This document shows positions 41,601-52,826 of a stretch of 64,000 nt of DNA, in pieces (the first letter of the stretch is position 1; each line of letters begins with the position of its first letter). Both the position numbers and the translations under genes were made by a program. The notes under the pieces were generated by a model. The model had not been told where the DNA came from. It did no database searches and worked only from the letters and a program-made list of their open reading frames with translations. Source of the stretch: Telopea speciosissima (taxonomy: Eukaryota; Streptophyta; Magnoliopsida; Proteales; Proteaceae); contig NC_057919.1 of assembly GCF_018873765.1 (NCBI RefSeq), positions 65,900,984 through 65,964,983 of the forward strand. The letters are read 5' to 3'.

Positions 41601-44600
41601 CCTCTTGGAAAATTCTGGAATATTATGTTTTTGCCCTATCTCTTACATCATCTCTGTTATGTCCACTTGTACTACACGTGAGGGGGGGATTATGTACAGT
41701 ACACTTGCAGACATTGTAGAAGCAGAATTTGCAGGAACACTTGGTGCAAAACATAGAAGATCAGAGTTTTCACCATTGCCAATGGGTATCTACTTTGTTA
41801 TTGGGTTGAGTTTGCCGTAAAGGGGAGATTGAAGTATTAAAGTATTGAAGATGTTTGGTTATTGCCTGCCTATATGAGGCTCTACAGTTGGGTTGATTTT
41901 TTCCGCTGCTTGATTCATCTGCTCGCTACCTTAATTACTTATCTTCAAGATTATCAGTCAGAGATTCATCGCTGGACAGCTGTTAAAGATTGGTGAAAGT
42001 TTGCTGCTCAAGTCTGCCCAGGTTTTGAAGATTTATTTTTCAAGTTCTTGAAGGTTTATTTGGGAGCTGCATTCATCTGTCAAGCTGGATTCTGCTACAA
42101 CTTAGTTTTTTCCTTTTTTTGTTTAAGTTGGGCATTAGTACCTTGTATGCGCCAACTTGAGGGGGAGTGTTAGCATTATTAGGAGTTATTTTTTCTTTAG
42201 TTCAAGCTGGATCTTCTTTCTTTGCTTATTTGTATAATCCAGCTTGAGGGGGAGTGTTGGAATATGTAATCTAGAATACCATGGGGGGTATTCTGGTCTT
42301 TTTGGGGTAGTTTTATTCTTCTTATGTTATTAAGTGTAAGTGGGCTATGTGGGTTTTAGTCCCACATCGCCTAGTTTAGTCTCTTTGTAATTTCCCCTCT
42401 ATTATAAATAGAGGGGCTTACCTATCAATGAATACAACACATTATTTTCTCTCGTTCTCTCTTTCTGACCCACGATTCTGCCAACACTTAATGGCTCAAA
42501 CCAGTAACAAAACAGAAAATCTGATCTTAAAATAGGATAGAAATAAGATTCCAACTTGAAGTAGGACTCTTAAGAAACAACAAAAAATAAAGTTTTGAAA
42601 CCGTGGGTGTGGATTGAAATCTCAGATGGAAACAATGGAGAAATTGAAATTCCAGGTAGTAGTTTATGCACAAGAGTAGAATAGAACCAGTGAATACTGA
42701 CCTGATTTGATGGTGAATAGGATGAAGAAGAATGGAAGAAACCAAGCTTCTCATTTGGAACTAGATTGGAATCCCACCAACCGAACCTTGGCATCTCACC
42801 AAGGATTGATGCTGCATCTTAGTAGCTATTAAGGATGACACAAAATATAGGTGCAAAGGCCAATATTCATCAAATTCATTTGCCTGGATGGCTGGTTATG
42901 TAAATATATATAGACACTCATGACTCAAAATATGACTTACACCTATTATGCCTGGGCTCAAGTCTTGAGGGCGGCTACTTCGCACAAAAATGCTAAAGGT
43001 TAAGACCGACTCCAAACTCACCCCTTCCAGGACCCCGCATAGGTGGCATCAGCATTGGGCAATGACCTTTTTATTTACTCAAAATATGACTCGTAGCATT
43101 ACTAGAAATAGCCTAAACCAACAGGTAACCAAACTAGCTACTCAATTGACCAATAAAAGACTTAAAACAATCAAACCTGACTCAAAAGCCTCCAGCTGTG
43201 TCTGGAGTTGGGAGAAGACACTAAAAAGAAAACTCTACTTAAATAGAACTCCATAGTAGTCTAGGAATATGATTCCCAGTAAGACTAGGATTGTGAGAGA
43301 AACTAGGAATTCTGATTTTACTGTACCCACAAGCAATTCTTCATCTTGCATTATTGGTGCGTAGACACTGCACAGATGTTTTGTTTTGTCGGCAGTGAAG
43401 TGGTTGCGTCCAAGCTCTTTTTCATAGGGAACCAGTACAACACAATTTTACAATACAATTTTCCCGATAATTCGTAATTTGAAAGTAGTTGCTTTTTGCT
43501 AAGAAAGTTTTCTAAGTTACTAAGTTTGCAGTTCTCCAAATTTGAGTTGTGTTTCTTTAATATTGTATTTTTGCATTATTGCCTAATTTATTTTGGTCAT
43601 TCCTTCAATGATTTTATCCTTTGTTTCCATATCTAAATTTTTTGACGGTAGAGGTATATTTTATTTTCTGCAGTTAATTGTTTGGTTGGTTTTGTTCCCA
43701 TTGTAAAATGCAATAAGATTTGAGCTGAAGAAAATATGTAATGATTGGTTGGATAGATATCTTGTTCTGTTGTTAGTGTTCGAACAGGCTTGCTTCCTCT
43801 ATTATGGGTAGTGAAATTAAGGGAAGTAGAGCTTACAAGGGGAAGTGGGTAGCTATTAAAGAAAAAGAGCTAAATTCAGTACTTACTTTTCTAACTTAAG
43901 CAGTTTAATCCTTTATATATCATCTGATATATTCTTTCCTTGATCAATTTTAGAACTTCCAAGCGATGCTACGGTGTCTTAAGTTATGGGCAAAGCGGCG
44001 AGGAGTGTATGGCAATGTAAGGAAGCTGTAAAATTTTCTTTTATTTTTTTTCAAACATTGTAATACTAAGCATACAATCTTCTTCTTAAGATGTTGCTTT
44101 GGCCTAGATGTAGTCTTGAATTGACTTTTCAGTTGTGTTCCTTGTCTCATACTCATTGCAGTTACATGGGTTTCTTGGAGGGATCCACATGGCAGTTCTT
44201 GCAGCTTATGTTTGTCAGTTACATCCTAATGCAAGTATAAATGTTCTTATTTCAAAGTTCTTTGAGACATTTGCTCTTTGGCGCTGGCCCACACCAGTGA
44301 TGCTGCAAGATGAGATGGCACCAATGGGTGTAGATGTCAGTGAAGTGCGTTCCTTGATGCCAATTATGTTACCCTGTAGCTCACGTGAATATTGCCATTC
44401 AAATATCACAAAAAGCACATTCAACCGGATCAGATCAGAGCTTCTCCGTGGACATGCTATGACCAGGGTATGTATCATATTGAATGTTTTTTGTTATTTC
44501 TAAGTGCTAGGGTAGCTGTCTGGACCTTGGCCAGTACCACCCTTTTACTGGGACATTTTGGGAGTCATGACTATGCGTTCCAGCTGTGTTGACACTTGAC

Positions 44601-47600
44601 AACATGGTGAAATAGTATTTTATCTTGATGAGGTATTTCTATTTGGTAGAGTGTTTCCCCCCCTCCGCTCCTTTTTACATTATGTATAGTAGAGTGCTTG
44701 AAGGGGCCATTGCTTGGTTTATTGGTTAAAACCTCAGGCTCCCAGTGTGAAGATGTGGGTCACCCCACCAGGGACTTTGTGTAAGCAAGATTTGCACTAT
44801 ATTATGACCCTTAAAATAAGGGATTTGATTCGGAACTCTTTCGTTATGCATGGAGGACATTTCTAAGGATGTAAAGAGATTTTGTCTTAGGCTTTGGGAT
44901 TTAGAAGTTGGAATTGATTTTAAAGTTGTTGGAACACTTGGGAGATTTAGGTGCCTGCTTGATAAACTGGGTAGCCGTAAGAACTAGGAAAAACATCTGG
45001 CAGCTGTTAGAGTGTCAACTTTAAACTATTGCTGGTATTTATTTTCATATCCTTTGTATTGATTTTACCTGCAAATTTTCCTTTGACATAGCTTTTACCT
45101 AAAACAAATGGGGCCCTTTTAAAAGGGAAACATTGCAAACTGAGACGACTGGAAGCGTTTCTAGTGCTGTTCATTTGGTCATTTGACCACTGGATTTAGA
45201 CGGGGAATCTGCTGGATAGGCTAATGTTAAGTTGGTGGTGCCCTCCCAGATGTATGGTACATAGTGTATTGGGTTTCTTCCCTTCTTATTTTAGAATTCC
45301 TTGTTCTTCGAATAGAAGTGATTTTCAAAGAATTTCCAGAGCATTACTAAATGGTGACCTGGATAGAAGTGCCATCTCAGATGTATGGTACATAGTGTAT
45401 TGGGTTTCTTCCCTTGTTATTTTAGAATTCCTTGTTCTTCGAATAGAAGTGATTTTCAAAGAATTTCCAGAGCATTATTAAATGGTGACCTAGATAGGCT
45501 ATTGTCAAAATTTGTTATGCATTTCACATGTGTGGTACACAGTGTATTGGGTTTCTTCACTTCTGTTTTTTTAGGGTACTTGTTCTACGAATGGTAGTTA
45601 ATTTCCAAAGAATTCCCAGAGCATTATTCAAACATGTAGTAATATCAGATTGTACTGAAGGTTTACTATGTTTGGATGATATTGTGGAGAAGATGTACAT
45701 ATTGAGTGTTACTTGACACTGCCACACGGCTGGAAGGGCTGCTGGCTGAGGTGATGCTGGAACTCTTTACCCTTTACAATATGTGAAAACTTTGACAGTT
45801 GGTCGGGCAAAGTATCCTACATTGTGGACTATGCAGACAGCATGGAGTAGGAGAAGGTTCTCCATTTGATGAACCATTGGGTTGTTAATTGGTGACACTC
45901 CCCCGAGTTCACTTTGTAATCAAACCAGGTTAATTATGTATACTTCAGTTTCAAAGGCTAGTGCAATTATTGGTCCAGTATGGGTCCTACTTCAGCTTAT
46001 CAATATTTCACTATAGCTATGAATAATGTATTTGTAATTATTAAATTTTAGTAAATTCGGCAGTTGTTCGGTTCTTATCTATGGAACTAATTAATTTCCT
46101 AACTTGTAGGATTTTTTAAGACCAGATTTTGAATGGGGTACTCTTTTTGAGCATTTTCAATACACAAAGATATATGTTCGTTTTGTTCGGATCTTCCTTT
46201 CTGCTTCAGATCAAGATGAGCTAGGGGATTGGGTTGGTTGGGTGAAGTCACGCTTCCGTTGTCTTATTCTCAAGGTAAGCTGCTAAGCTTCTGATGGTAC
46301 TAACTCATTCTAATGTATTTCCATTTGCATATTGATATAATGGAAAATTGCTTCCCTCATGCCTTGACCTGGGGGCCTTTCCATCATGCCCTGTATTTTC
46401 AGCCACATGGGCCTGATGATTTGGCAGGTTGGCTCTTGGGTAGGTTTTGGAACCAATTGATAGGCCACCTGTCAAATTTGGTGACCTCACTCAACTGCAT
46501 GACCCATGTTTAAGCTTCTTCTTTTTTCGAAGTTCCCATTAAGTTTCTATTGACTTCGACTTGCTAGACTTTTCATATTTACAAACCCTTGAAATAACAA
46601 GGATGTCAAATTGGCCAAAATTAACTATGAATGGATTATGATGTGGACATATCCACTAAATTTGGGCCAAAACTGAACTGCCACACGGAAGTTATTTATG
46701 CTATGATGAAATGAGTTCCAGCCTGACATGACAGAACCCGACTACCTGATTTATTGTTTAAAATGAGTACAATAACATTATGCCTTATAATTACTGGTTT
46801 TTAGATAGAACTTGTTCAATGGCCTATGCTTAGAGATGGATAAAGAAACCTAAATGTGTACAATTTAAAATGATGAACCTGATTTTCAAGATGCACCCAA
46901 TGTAAGTTTAGGATGGAAACATTCATGACACCCCTCATTGGTATGACTGGTTTCTAGATCCAGGACAGCGTGGGTCAAATTCTTCAGTTGATTGTAATTG
47001 TTTGTTACCTCTCGTTGATATGGCTTTCCTGTACTCTTGTTTCTTAGAACAGTCTTATCTCACACATGCACAGAGCCAAAAAGAAAAGGGCTATGTCCTG
47101 ACGTGATTTTTTTTTTAAAATTCTATTCTTTACCTGTCTTTGAAATCTCTAGAATAAATGCCTATAGTTGGGTTCTTGTTTCCATAATATGAGGTCTATG
47201 AATGAATCATAAAACAAGGCTTATCTATTTTCTCATTAGAAACTGAATAGTTTATTCCAACCCCCTCCCCCTGCCCCCCCTCTGTTTTTTTTAATATCTA
47301 TTCATTGCATTTCTTTCTTTGAAACCGCTGAAGTAAATGCCTATATTTTGGCACTTATTTCCATTATATGAGGTATACGAATGAATCATAAAACAAGGCT
47401 CATCTGTTTACTCGTTGAAGTTGAAGAGTTTATTCCACTTATCTCATAAATGATAGCAGTACTGCCTTTTTGTTTTACCCTAGGGGCCTCATTTCTTCTG
47501 TTATTGCTGCAGCTGGAGGAGGTGCAGGGACTTTGTGATCCCAATCCTACAGAATATGTTGATCCAGATGTAGCGGATCCAAATGTTGTCTTCTACTGGG

Positions 47601-47893
47601 GATTACAACCCGGACGGAGTAGATTCACAGATATAGATTATGTTGAAGAGGATTTTATAAAAAGTATAAATCATGGCTTTCAAGGTCCTCGTGGAATTAT
47701 TGAAATGTCTATTGTGGAAGCTTCTGAGCTATCTAAGAATGTCAAGATCGATTCTGGAAATGCCGAGGAACCTAAAGCTTGCTGGAGGATGCCAGAATAC
47801 AACCGACAGATGAAACCTATATATTCACAGTATCTGCCGTATTACTTTGTTGGGTATGTAGCTAAAGCTGAAGATACCAGTGCTGGGGGTTGA
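35084..47893 (+). CDS. PAPS3: Poly(A) polymerase, PAPS3-like short form, ten exons
   Basis: The enzyme adds poly(A) tails to RNA 3' ends using ATP. Exons: 35084-35341, 35459-35536, 36316-36423, 37035-37097, 37184-37345, 37531-37644, 43954-44016, 44162-44467, 46110-46274, 47513-47893. All junctions are canonical and in phase, giving 565 aa. The nucleotidyltransferase core is intact: YGSYGLG plus VHGSESDIDALCVGP carries the paired catalytic Asp, and FKFNGISIDLPYAQL the third Asp. The central domain has LWAKRRGVYGN and LHGFLGGIHMAVLAAYVCQL. The RNA-binding region ends in DPNVVFYWGLQPGRS. The long Ser/Thr- and NLS-rich tail of nuclear PAPS1/2/4 is absent; the protein ends AKAEDTSAGG, as in Arabidopsis PAPS3, suggesting a cytosolic or specialised role (inference). 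The first exon has a proline- and valine-rich N-terminus without domain. ATG 35084 is the first in frame. Intron 6 (6.3 kb) houses an LTR element. Confidence 0.93.
35639..35682 (+). repeat. (TC)n(TA)n microsatellite in PAPS intron 2
   Basis: About 21 bases of TC repeat are followed directly by about 20 bases of TA repeat. This compound microsatellite is likely polymorphic. Confidence 0.9.
38937..39122 (+). mobile_element. RTE-tailed 186-bp element in PAPS intron 6
   Basis: The element ends in the RTE 3' block (GGCTGACCCCATTTAGTTGG, then GATAAGGCTGAG) and a (TTG)n tail. It is flanked by a perfect 15-bp duplication GTAAATAACAATCAA at 38922-38936 and 39123-39137. The upstream 120 bases do not match the other RTE copies by eye, so it is either a truncated RTE LINE of another subfamily or a SINE borrowing the RTE tail. 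Confidence 0.8.
39307..39537 (+). repeat. Left LTR of the intron 6 element
   Basis: A 231-bp direct repeat with TG...CA ends, matching 42255-42486 at about 98%. It contains the putative TATA box (TATAAATAGAGG at about 39453). Confidence 0.92.
39941..40647 (+). repeat. Hairpin motif repeated three times inside the intron 6 LTR element
   Basis: The same self-complementary arrangement occurs at 39941-39996, 40256-40311 and 40589-40647: AATCGATCTC, then CAGGGTTTT-N2-AAAACCCT as a short stem-loop, then AATCGATTT. Spacing is about 315 and 333 bp. Loop bases and flanks vary while the stems are kept. Function is unknown; packaging or dimerisation RNA structure is one possibility. Confidence 0.75.
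42255..42486 (+). repeat. Right LTR of the intron 6 element
   Basis: A 232-bp repeat preceded by the purine tract GAGGGGGAG (42246-42254) and followed by the target duplication CTTAA (42487-42491). Confidence 0.92.
45238..45631 (+). repeat. Three tandem units of about 130 bp in PAPS intron 8
   Basis: Units start near 45238, 45369 and 45513 and share ATGTATGGTACATAGTGTAT, GGGTTTCTTC and TTTCCAGAGCATTA. Units 1 and 2 are nearly identical; unit 3 is diverged. The array is intronic. Confidence 0.85.
47106..47437 (+). repeat. Diverged direct duplication, about 150 bp, in PAPS intron 9
   Basis: About 47106-47259 and 47284-47437 share AAATGCCTATA, ATATGAGGT, GAATGAATCATAAAACAAGG and GTTTATTCCA. 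The copies are roughly 80% alike and separated by a C-rich run. The second copy ends shortly before the last exon. Confidence 0.8.
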
Positions 47894-48784
47894 GTAGTGG
47901 GATGTCTTTAGACCTTACTGTCTGTGTTTTGATTTTGGCGTTCCCACTACTAGGGCTTCATACTATATTCATTGCAGTTTTGAGGTGACATTTTTTTGGC
48001 TTTGTGAGGGAACTTGAAGACTAGGTTAAGGGTTCAATCAAGAGGAGAGATACCATAGAAGGGGAGAGAGACCAGTTAATAGTATGATTCAGGTTTTTTT
48101 TTTTTGCAATAGGGTGTTTATGTTAGTCCTACCAAATTGTAAATGTTATGTCTTTTGAAAATTGTTGGTCTTTTGTCTCCCCTCATCATAGGGTAAATTT
48201 TTTTTTATGAACCTCATCAAAGGTAATTAACACACAAAAAGAGAAAATATATTGATATCACTTGATTGGGTATTTTATTTTACATGCATTCTTAGAATTC
48301 AAATATATTGCAAGTAATTAACAAGTTGGAGGGACTGTGCCTACAAATGCAGGCAAGTAATTTGTAGTTGCTCCATGGTTTAAAAACTTAGAATTGAATC
48401 AGTTGAATGTGATCCGTTGCTGATTTCCACTGATTCTGCTCCACTTCCATCCGATTATTGCTGATTCACTGTCAAAACATTGAATTGCTTCTTTAAACTT
48501 GTGATTTTTGAATTAATAGTTTATTATTCTTGGAGAGTGCAAAGTGAAAACCTATTGATTTCTAGTTCTGTAGATCAAAAGGAAAATGCCATGGAATTGA
48601 GAAGCCCATCAGGCTTCATTAATAGCTTTCACAAGGAGAAAGCTGAATGCTGGGTGACAGGCTTGAATTGAACTTTCTTCTATATTTGAGAGTTTGGTGT
48701 ACCAGTTGCGATCATAATGATCTGTTCCTTAAGTATTGAAGAGTATCTCAAGTATTCAGTGAGAGCCATGTGTGGACTGTGGAT
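47894..48784. other. Convergent intergenic region
   Basis: This is the space between the PAPS3-like stop codon and the end of the minus-strand PPR gene, presumably both 3' UTRs. It contains T-runs and AT-rich sequence. No further gene or transposon was recognised. Confidence 0.5.
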
Positions 48785-50326
48785 TTATTTATCATCATCG
48801 TTATCATTGTTACTATTGTCCTCAAATTCCATGACCAATTGACCTAAATTCAAACACAATTCTAAAACATAAGGTTGTGATTTATCACCCACCACAAACT
48901 CACAACAGATGCCATTCACTTCAATCAAACTACAGCCAGGGTTCTTTCTACAACCAACCTCTTTCATCTTCTGCTTCACCTTCTCCACACAGTCCCATCT
49001 CTCAGCTTCTCTATACAAACTCATCAAAGCTACGTACAGAGCTCCGTTCCATGGCTGCTCCCTAACCAACCATCCCGTAGCTATTTCAGCAATCTCCATG
49101 TTCTTATGTACCTTACAGGCATTCAGAAGAGCACCCCAGATGGCGGCATTAGCCTCCACGGGCATCTCCCGGATGAACCGGAGCGCCCGTTCTATCTGCC
49201 CAGCCCGGCCGAGCAGATCAATCACACAACCGAAATGTTCGATTGTGGGCTCAATCCCAAACTCACCTTTCATCCTCTCAAAATACACCAGACCTTCGTT
49301 CACCAATCCGGCATGAGTGCATCCAGAGAGCAGCGCAACGAAAGTCACAACATTGGGTTGAACTCCCGACCTCAGCATTTCTTCGAACAACTCAATGGAT
49401 TTATGGCCAAGACCATGCATAGCCATCCCAGATATCATAGCAGTCCATTCGCCAACTAACTTCTCTTGGGTTCCCAAGAAGACGTGTAGTGCGTTCTCTA
49501 TACTTCCACATTTGAAGTACATATCTATGAGCGCAGTATTTATTCGAGTATCAACAGTCCTCCCTTTTCGGTTGCAGATATAGGAATGAATCCACCGACC
49601 CAAATCAAGAGCCCCAAGATTCGCGCAGGCACAAAGGACACCCATGATCGTAGAATCATTAGGTTCCATGGCTGCCATTTGCAAATCGCGAAACAGCTCC
49701 AATGCTTCCTTAAAACGTCCCACTCGAACATATCCGGAGATCATGGCACTATAAGAAACAACGCTTCTCGTCGGCATTTTATCGAACAGCCTACGTGCCG
49801 ATTTAATAGAGGCGAAGTTCGCCACGCAACTCACCAAAGTGGTCCAAGAAACAATGTCCCGATCAAAACCCATATCCTGGAAGACTCGATGCGCCAGCAC
49901 GATCTTGGCATTGCACCCGTAGAGGTGGATCAACGCGTTCTGGATGAAGATATCGGAGTGGAAGCCGTGCTTGATAATTTGGCAGTGAGTCTCTTGGCCT
50001 TTGGAGAGATGGGGGAGAATGGAACACGACTTGAGCAAGAAAGGGAATGTGTACTTGTTCGGCGGCGGGCCTTCTCCCCGCATTTGGTTGTAGAGGTGTA
50101 ATGCTTGACAGGGATCGGAGCTGGAGGCGTACGCTCTGATCATGGTGTTGTATAGTACGGTTGATGGGGTTAGAATATTAGAGAAGATGATGCGGGCATA
50201 GTGCAGAGAGGAAGCATTAGAGATGGCGAAGAATGTGATGAGATTTCGGAGGTAGTGCTCTTGCTGAAGTTGATGTCCAGCGACAATTATGTGGGCGTGG
50301 AGCTGCTTGGTTACTTGCATGCTCAT
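48785..50326 (-). CDS. PLS-class pentatricopeptide repeat protein with E/E+ domains
   Basis: An intronless gene of 513 aa from the ATG at 50324-50326 (MSMQVTKQLHAH). A longer frame upstream begins with a non-ATG codon and runs into RTE LINE sequence, so it is not used. PPR units include TVLYNTMIRAYASSSDPCQA, DIVSWTTLVSCVANFASIKS, SVVSYSAMISGYVRVGRFKE and DTRINTALIDMYFKCGSIEN. The E motif (ANAAIWGALLNACKVHKNME) and an E+ segment (PGCSLIEVNGICCEFVVGDK) follow, then a short acidic, Asn/Asp-rich tail. There is no DYW domain. Such proteins usually specify organellar C-to-U editing sites together with partner proteins. The start QLHAH is typical of this class, but any transit peptide upstream of it is missing or very short. 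The RTE insertion may have cut the 5' end off. Confidence 0.9.
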   Translation of the reverse strand: MSMQVTKQLHAHIIVAGHQLQQEHYLRNLITFFAISNASSLHYARIIFSNILTPSTVLYNTMIRAYASSSDPCQALHLYNQMRGEGPPPNKYTFPFLLKSCSILPHLSKGQETHCQIIKHGFHSDIFIQNALIHLYGCNAKIVLAHRVFQDMGFDRDIVSWTTLVSCVANFASIKSARRLFDKMPTRSVVSYSAMISGYVRVGRFKEALELFRDLQMAAMEPNDSTIMGVLCACANLGALDLGRWIHSYICNRKGRTVDTRINTALIDMYFKCGSIENALHVFLGTQEKLVGEWTAMISGMAMHGLGHKSIELFEEMLRSGVQPNVVTFVALLSGCTHAGLVNEGLVYFERMKGEFGIEPTIEHFGCVIDLLGRAGQIERALRFIREMPVEANAAIWGALLNACKVHKNMEIAEIATGWLVREQPWNGALYVALMSLYREAERWDCVEKVKQKMKEVGCRKNPGCSLIEVNGICCEFVVGDKSQPYVLELCLNLGQLVMEFEDNSNNDNDDDK

Positions 50327-50393
50327 ACTCGTACTCAGTATCCTCCTCCTCGAGGGTGGCTCTTGCAGCAATGACAAACGGAAGAGAATACAA

Positions 50394-51470
50394 CAAAACA
50401 ACTACTATAACAACAAATCAGGCTTATCCCAATTTGATGGGTTTGGATACCAAATAGAGTTCTAACCAAAAAAGAGGGAAAAAAGAGATGAGGAATGAAA
50501 AAAGAAAAAGACAAATGAAAGATAGGGAAAAAAGATGAGGAAAAAAAGATAATAAGAGAAAAAAGGCATAGCGCAACACGTAGGATAATCTCAACTAAAT
50601 GGAGTTTGCGACATGGATCATTGTCCTCCAATAGGTTCTGTCTGAAGTCTTACTTGGGATCAGACCATGACTATGTATGTCCTTCCTCACCACTTCTCCT
50701 ATGGTCATTTTAGGTCTGCCCTCATTTTTTTAGCTCCTTCAATCATAATCGTATCACTCCTCCTTATTGGGGCATCCCTAGGTCTCCGTTGAATATAACC
50801 ATACCACCTTAAATGACTTTTTCGGAGTTTGTCATCGATCGGGGCAATTCCCAAGTCCGCTCTTATAAGTTCATTCCATACTTTATCATTTCTTGTTTTT
50901 CCACCCATTCATCTTAATATACTCATCTCTATTACACAAAGCTTATCAATATAACACTTCTTAACCGCCCAACATTCTGCCCCATATAGCATGGTGGTTG
51001 AACAACAATCCTATAAAACTTTCCTCTAAGCTTTAAAGGAATATATTAGTCACACGACATTCCAAATGCAGCTCTCCATTTCAACCATCCCACTTTAATT
51101 CTCTGTGAAATATCATCTTCTATGTCACCATCTTTATTTATGATTGACCTAGATATCTAAAATAGTCACTTTGTGGTATCTCTCTTTCCTCAATTCACAT
51201 CATATTAGTATCAAGCGTAGTGTGACTAAAATTACACATCATGTATTCCGTCTTCGTTCTACTAATCTTAAAACTTCTTGCTTCCAAGATTGACCTCCAA
51301 AGCTTTGACTTAGAGTTAATACCTTCACTTATTTTTACATTATAATTCAAAGCCTTTTTCGATTTGTTGTAGAGTCTTCTTTGGGATTTGGGACATTTCT
51401 ATTGATATTTTTTTTGATATATTTGCATCGGAAGTCCAATTGAACCTCTAATTTTTGTTATTTTTCATCG
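50394..51470 (-). mobile_element. RTE-clade LINE, 5'-truncated copy
   Basis: On the minus strand it ends in a (TTG)n-like tail at about 50394-50425. It includes the C-terminal part of the RTE polyprotein (50705-50908: RADLGIAPIDDKLRKSHLRW, then GYIQRRPRDAPIRRSD), a typical RTE ending. The region up to about 51470 still resembles RTE reverse transcriptase sequence in decayed form. Its 3' end lies about 70 bp upstream of the PPR start codon. The left limit is approximate. Confidence 0.78.
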
Positions 51471-51565
51471 TTAAAGAAATGACGTAGCTCATTCTCCGGC
51501 TTCTTAAGCTGTTAAGCTTCCCTAAAACGGAGTGGTCATGCCTTGCTGTTTTTTTGATCTGTAAA

Positions 51566-51850
51566 ACTGGATAGTACAATAACAACAACAACAACAACAC
51601 TAAAATCAGCCTTATCCCAACTTAATGGGGTTGGCTACATGGATACAAATAAAACAAAGTAGGGAAAATATAAATGAAAGATAGTATGAGGAGGTAGGCA
51701 TAGCCCAGCACATCAAGAGAAACTTAGCTAAATGAGGCCTGCAATATGAATCCTTGCTCACCAATAGACTCTGTCCGAAGTCATACTTGGTACAAGACTT
51801 AGGCCATGCATGTCCTTCCTCATCACTTCCCCTATGGAAGGACCCAATAA
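51566..51850 (-). mobile_element. RTE-clade LINE, short 3' copy
   Basis: The sequence begins with (CAA)n at 51577-51599, the complement of the TTG tail, then CAGCCTTATCCCAACTTAAT. It follows the 3' UTR of the copy at 50394 for about 250 bases. It lies just outside another RTE copy in the same orientation. Confidence 0.75.
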
Positions 51851-52826
51851 TGGAGACTATTCTTCTCTTTCTCAGTTTTTTTTTTTAAATTTCTTTTCAA
51901 GGGTTATTCTTGATTAGATCCTTCTTTTGGCGGCTGTGAAATTAAATCCCTCCCTTCAATATAAAACTACTCTTAGTTCACTCTCTTATTTCCACTGCAT
52001 CTTTTTCAATTAAATTAAATGGTAGTCCGTTTGAGTACTTTCATGCTTCCCGGGGGCTTCGACAAAATTGTCCCCTTAGTCTCTTTCTATTTATTATTGC
52101 TAGGGAAGTTCTGTCCCGTTTGCTTGATGCTTATCGGGAGTTGAATCTGTTTCGCGGTGTTAAAATTTCCCATTTCGGACCTGAAATTTCTTTTTTTTTT
52201 TTTTGCGGATGATATTTTCATTTTCTGTCGTGCTAACCAGGAGGATTTGCTTTCAATCAAAGCTATTCTTGATCTCTTTTCGGATCTTTCTGGACAAGAA
52301 ATTAATTTTTCCAAGAGTGGAATTCATTTTAGTAAAAATGTCCCTGTGGTTACTTGATCTTTTTTATCTTCGGTCATTGGGATTAAGGAAATGGCTAAGG
52401 ATTCGGTGTATCTGGGAACTAACTTATTCCATGACAAGTCCAAATCTAGGGAATTGCAGGGTTTGATCTCGCGCTTGAGCAGCAGGCTGGCGTCTTGGAA
52501 AACTAAATCCCTCTCATTTGCTGGTCGGGCTATTCTTATTAAATTTGTGTTGGCTTCTACCCCTGCTTTTCTAATGCAATGCTTCCGTTTTCCCACTTAG
52601 GTTTGTCGGAAAATTGACTCCACTTGCCTCCAGTTTTGGTTGGGTAATTATGGGGACAAGAAAAAATCTTCCTTGATTTCTTGGAATAGGATGTGCAAGC
52701 CTAAAACCTATGGGGGCTTGGGGTTTAGGAAAGCCGAACACCATAACCTGGCCCTTCTTTTAAAACTGGGGTGGAGGATGCTTACGAAACCTACTGCACT
52801 TTGGGCCAGGGTCTTAAAGGCCAAGT

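Larger units (their letters stand above)
39307..42486 (+). mobile_element. Non-autonomous LTR retrotransposon, Copia-like ends, in PAPS intron 6
   Basis: Two direct LTRs (39307-39537, 231 bp; 42255-42486, 232 bp) start TGTTGGAATATG and end TGCCAACA. A perfect CTTAA duplication flanks the element (39302-39306, 42487-42491). Directly after the left LTR comes TGGTATCAGAGC, the primer site for initiator tRNA-Met. A purine tract GAGGGGGAG precedes the right LTR. Each LTR has TATAAATAGAGGGGC, a likely TATA box. The 2.7-kb interior shows no gag or pol, so movement must have used proteins of another element. The LTRs differ at roughly 2% of sites, which suggests an insertion within about the last two million years at ordinary plant rates (inference). 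Structurally it looks whole. The orientation matches the host gene. Confidence 0.92.

Noticed and set aside
44698-44830. Possible SINE in PAPS intron 8
   Set aside because: It has weak promoter-box-like motifs but no second copy in the window and no target duplication.
49586-50101. 171-aa plus-strand frame
   Set aside because: Antisense shadow of the PPR gene at 48785-50326.
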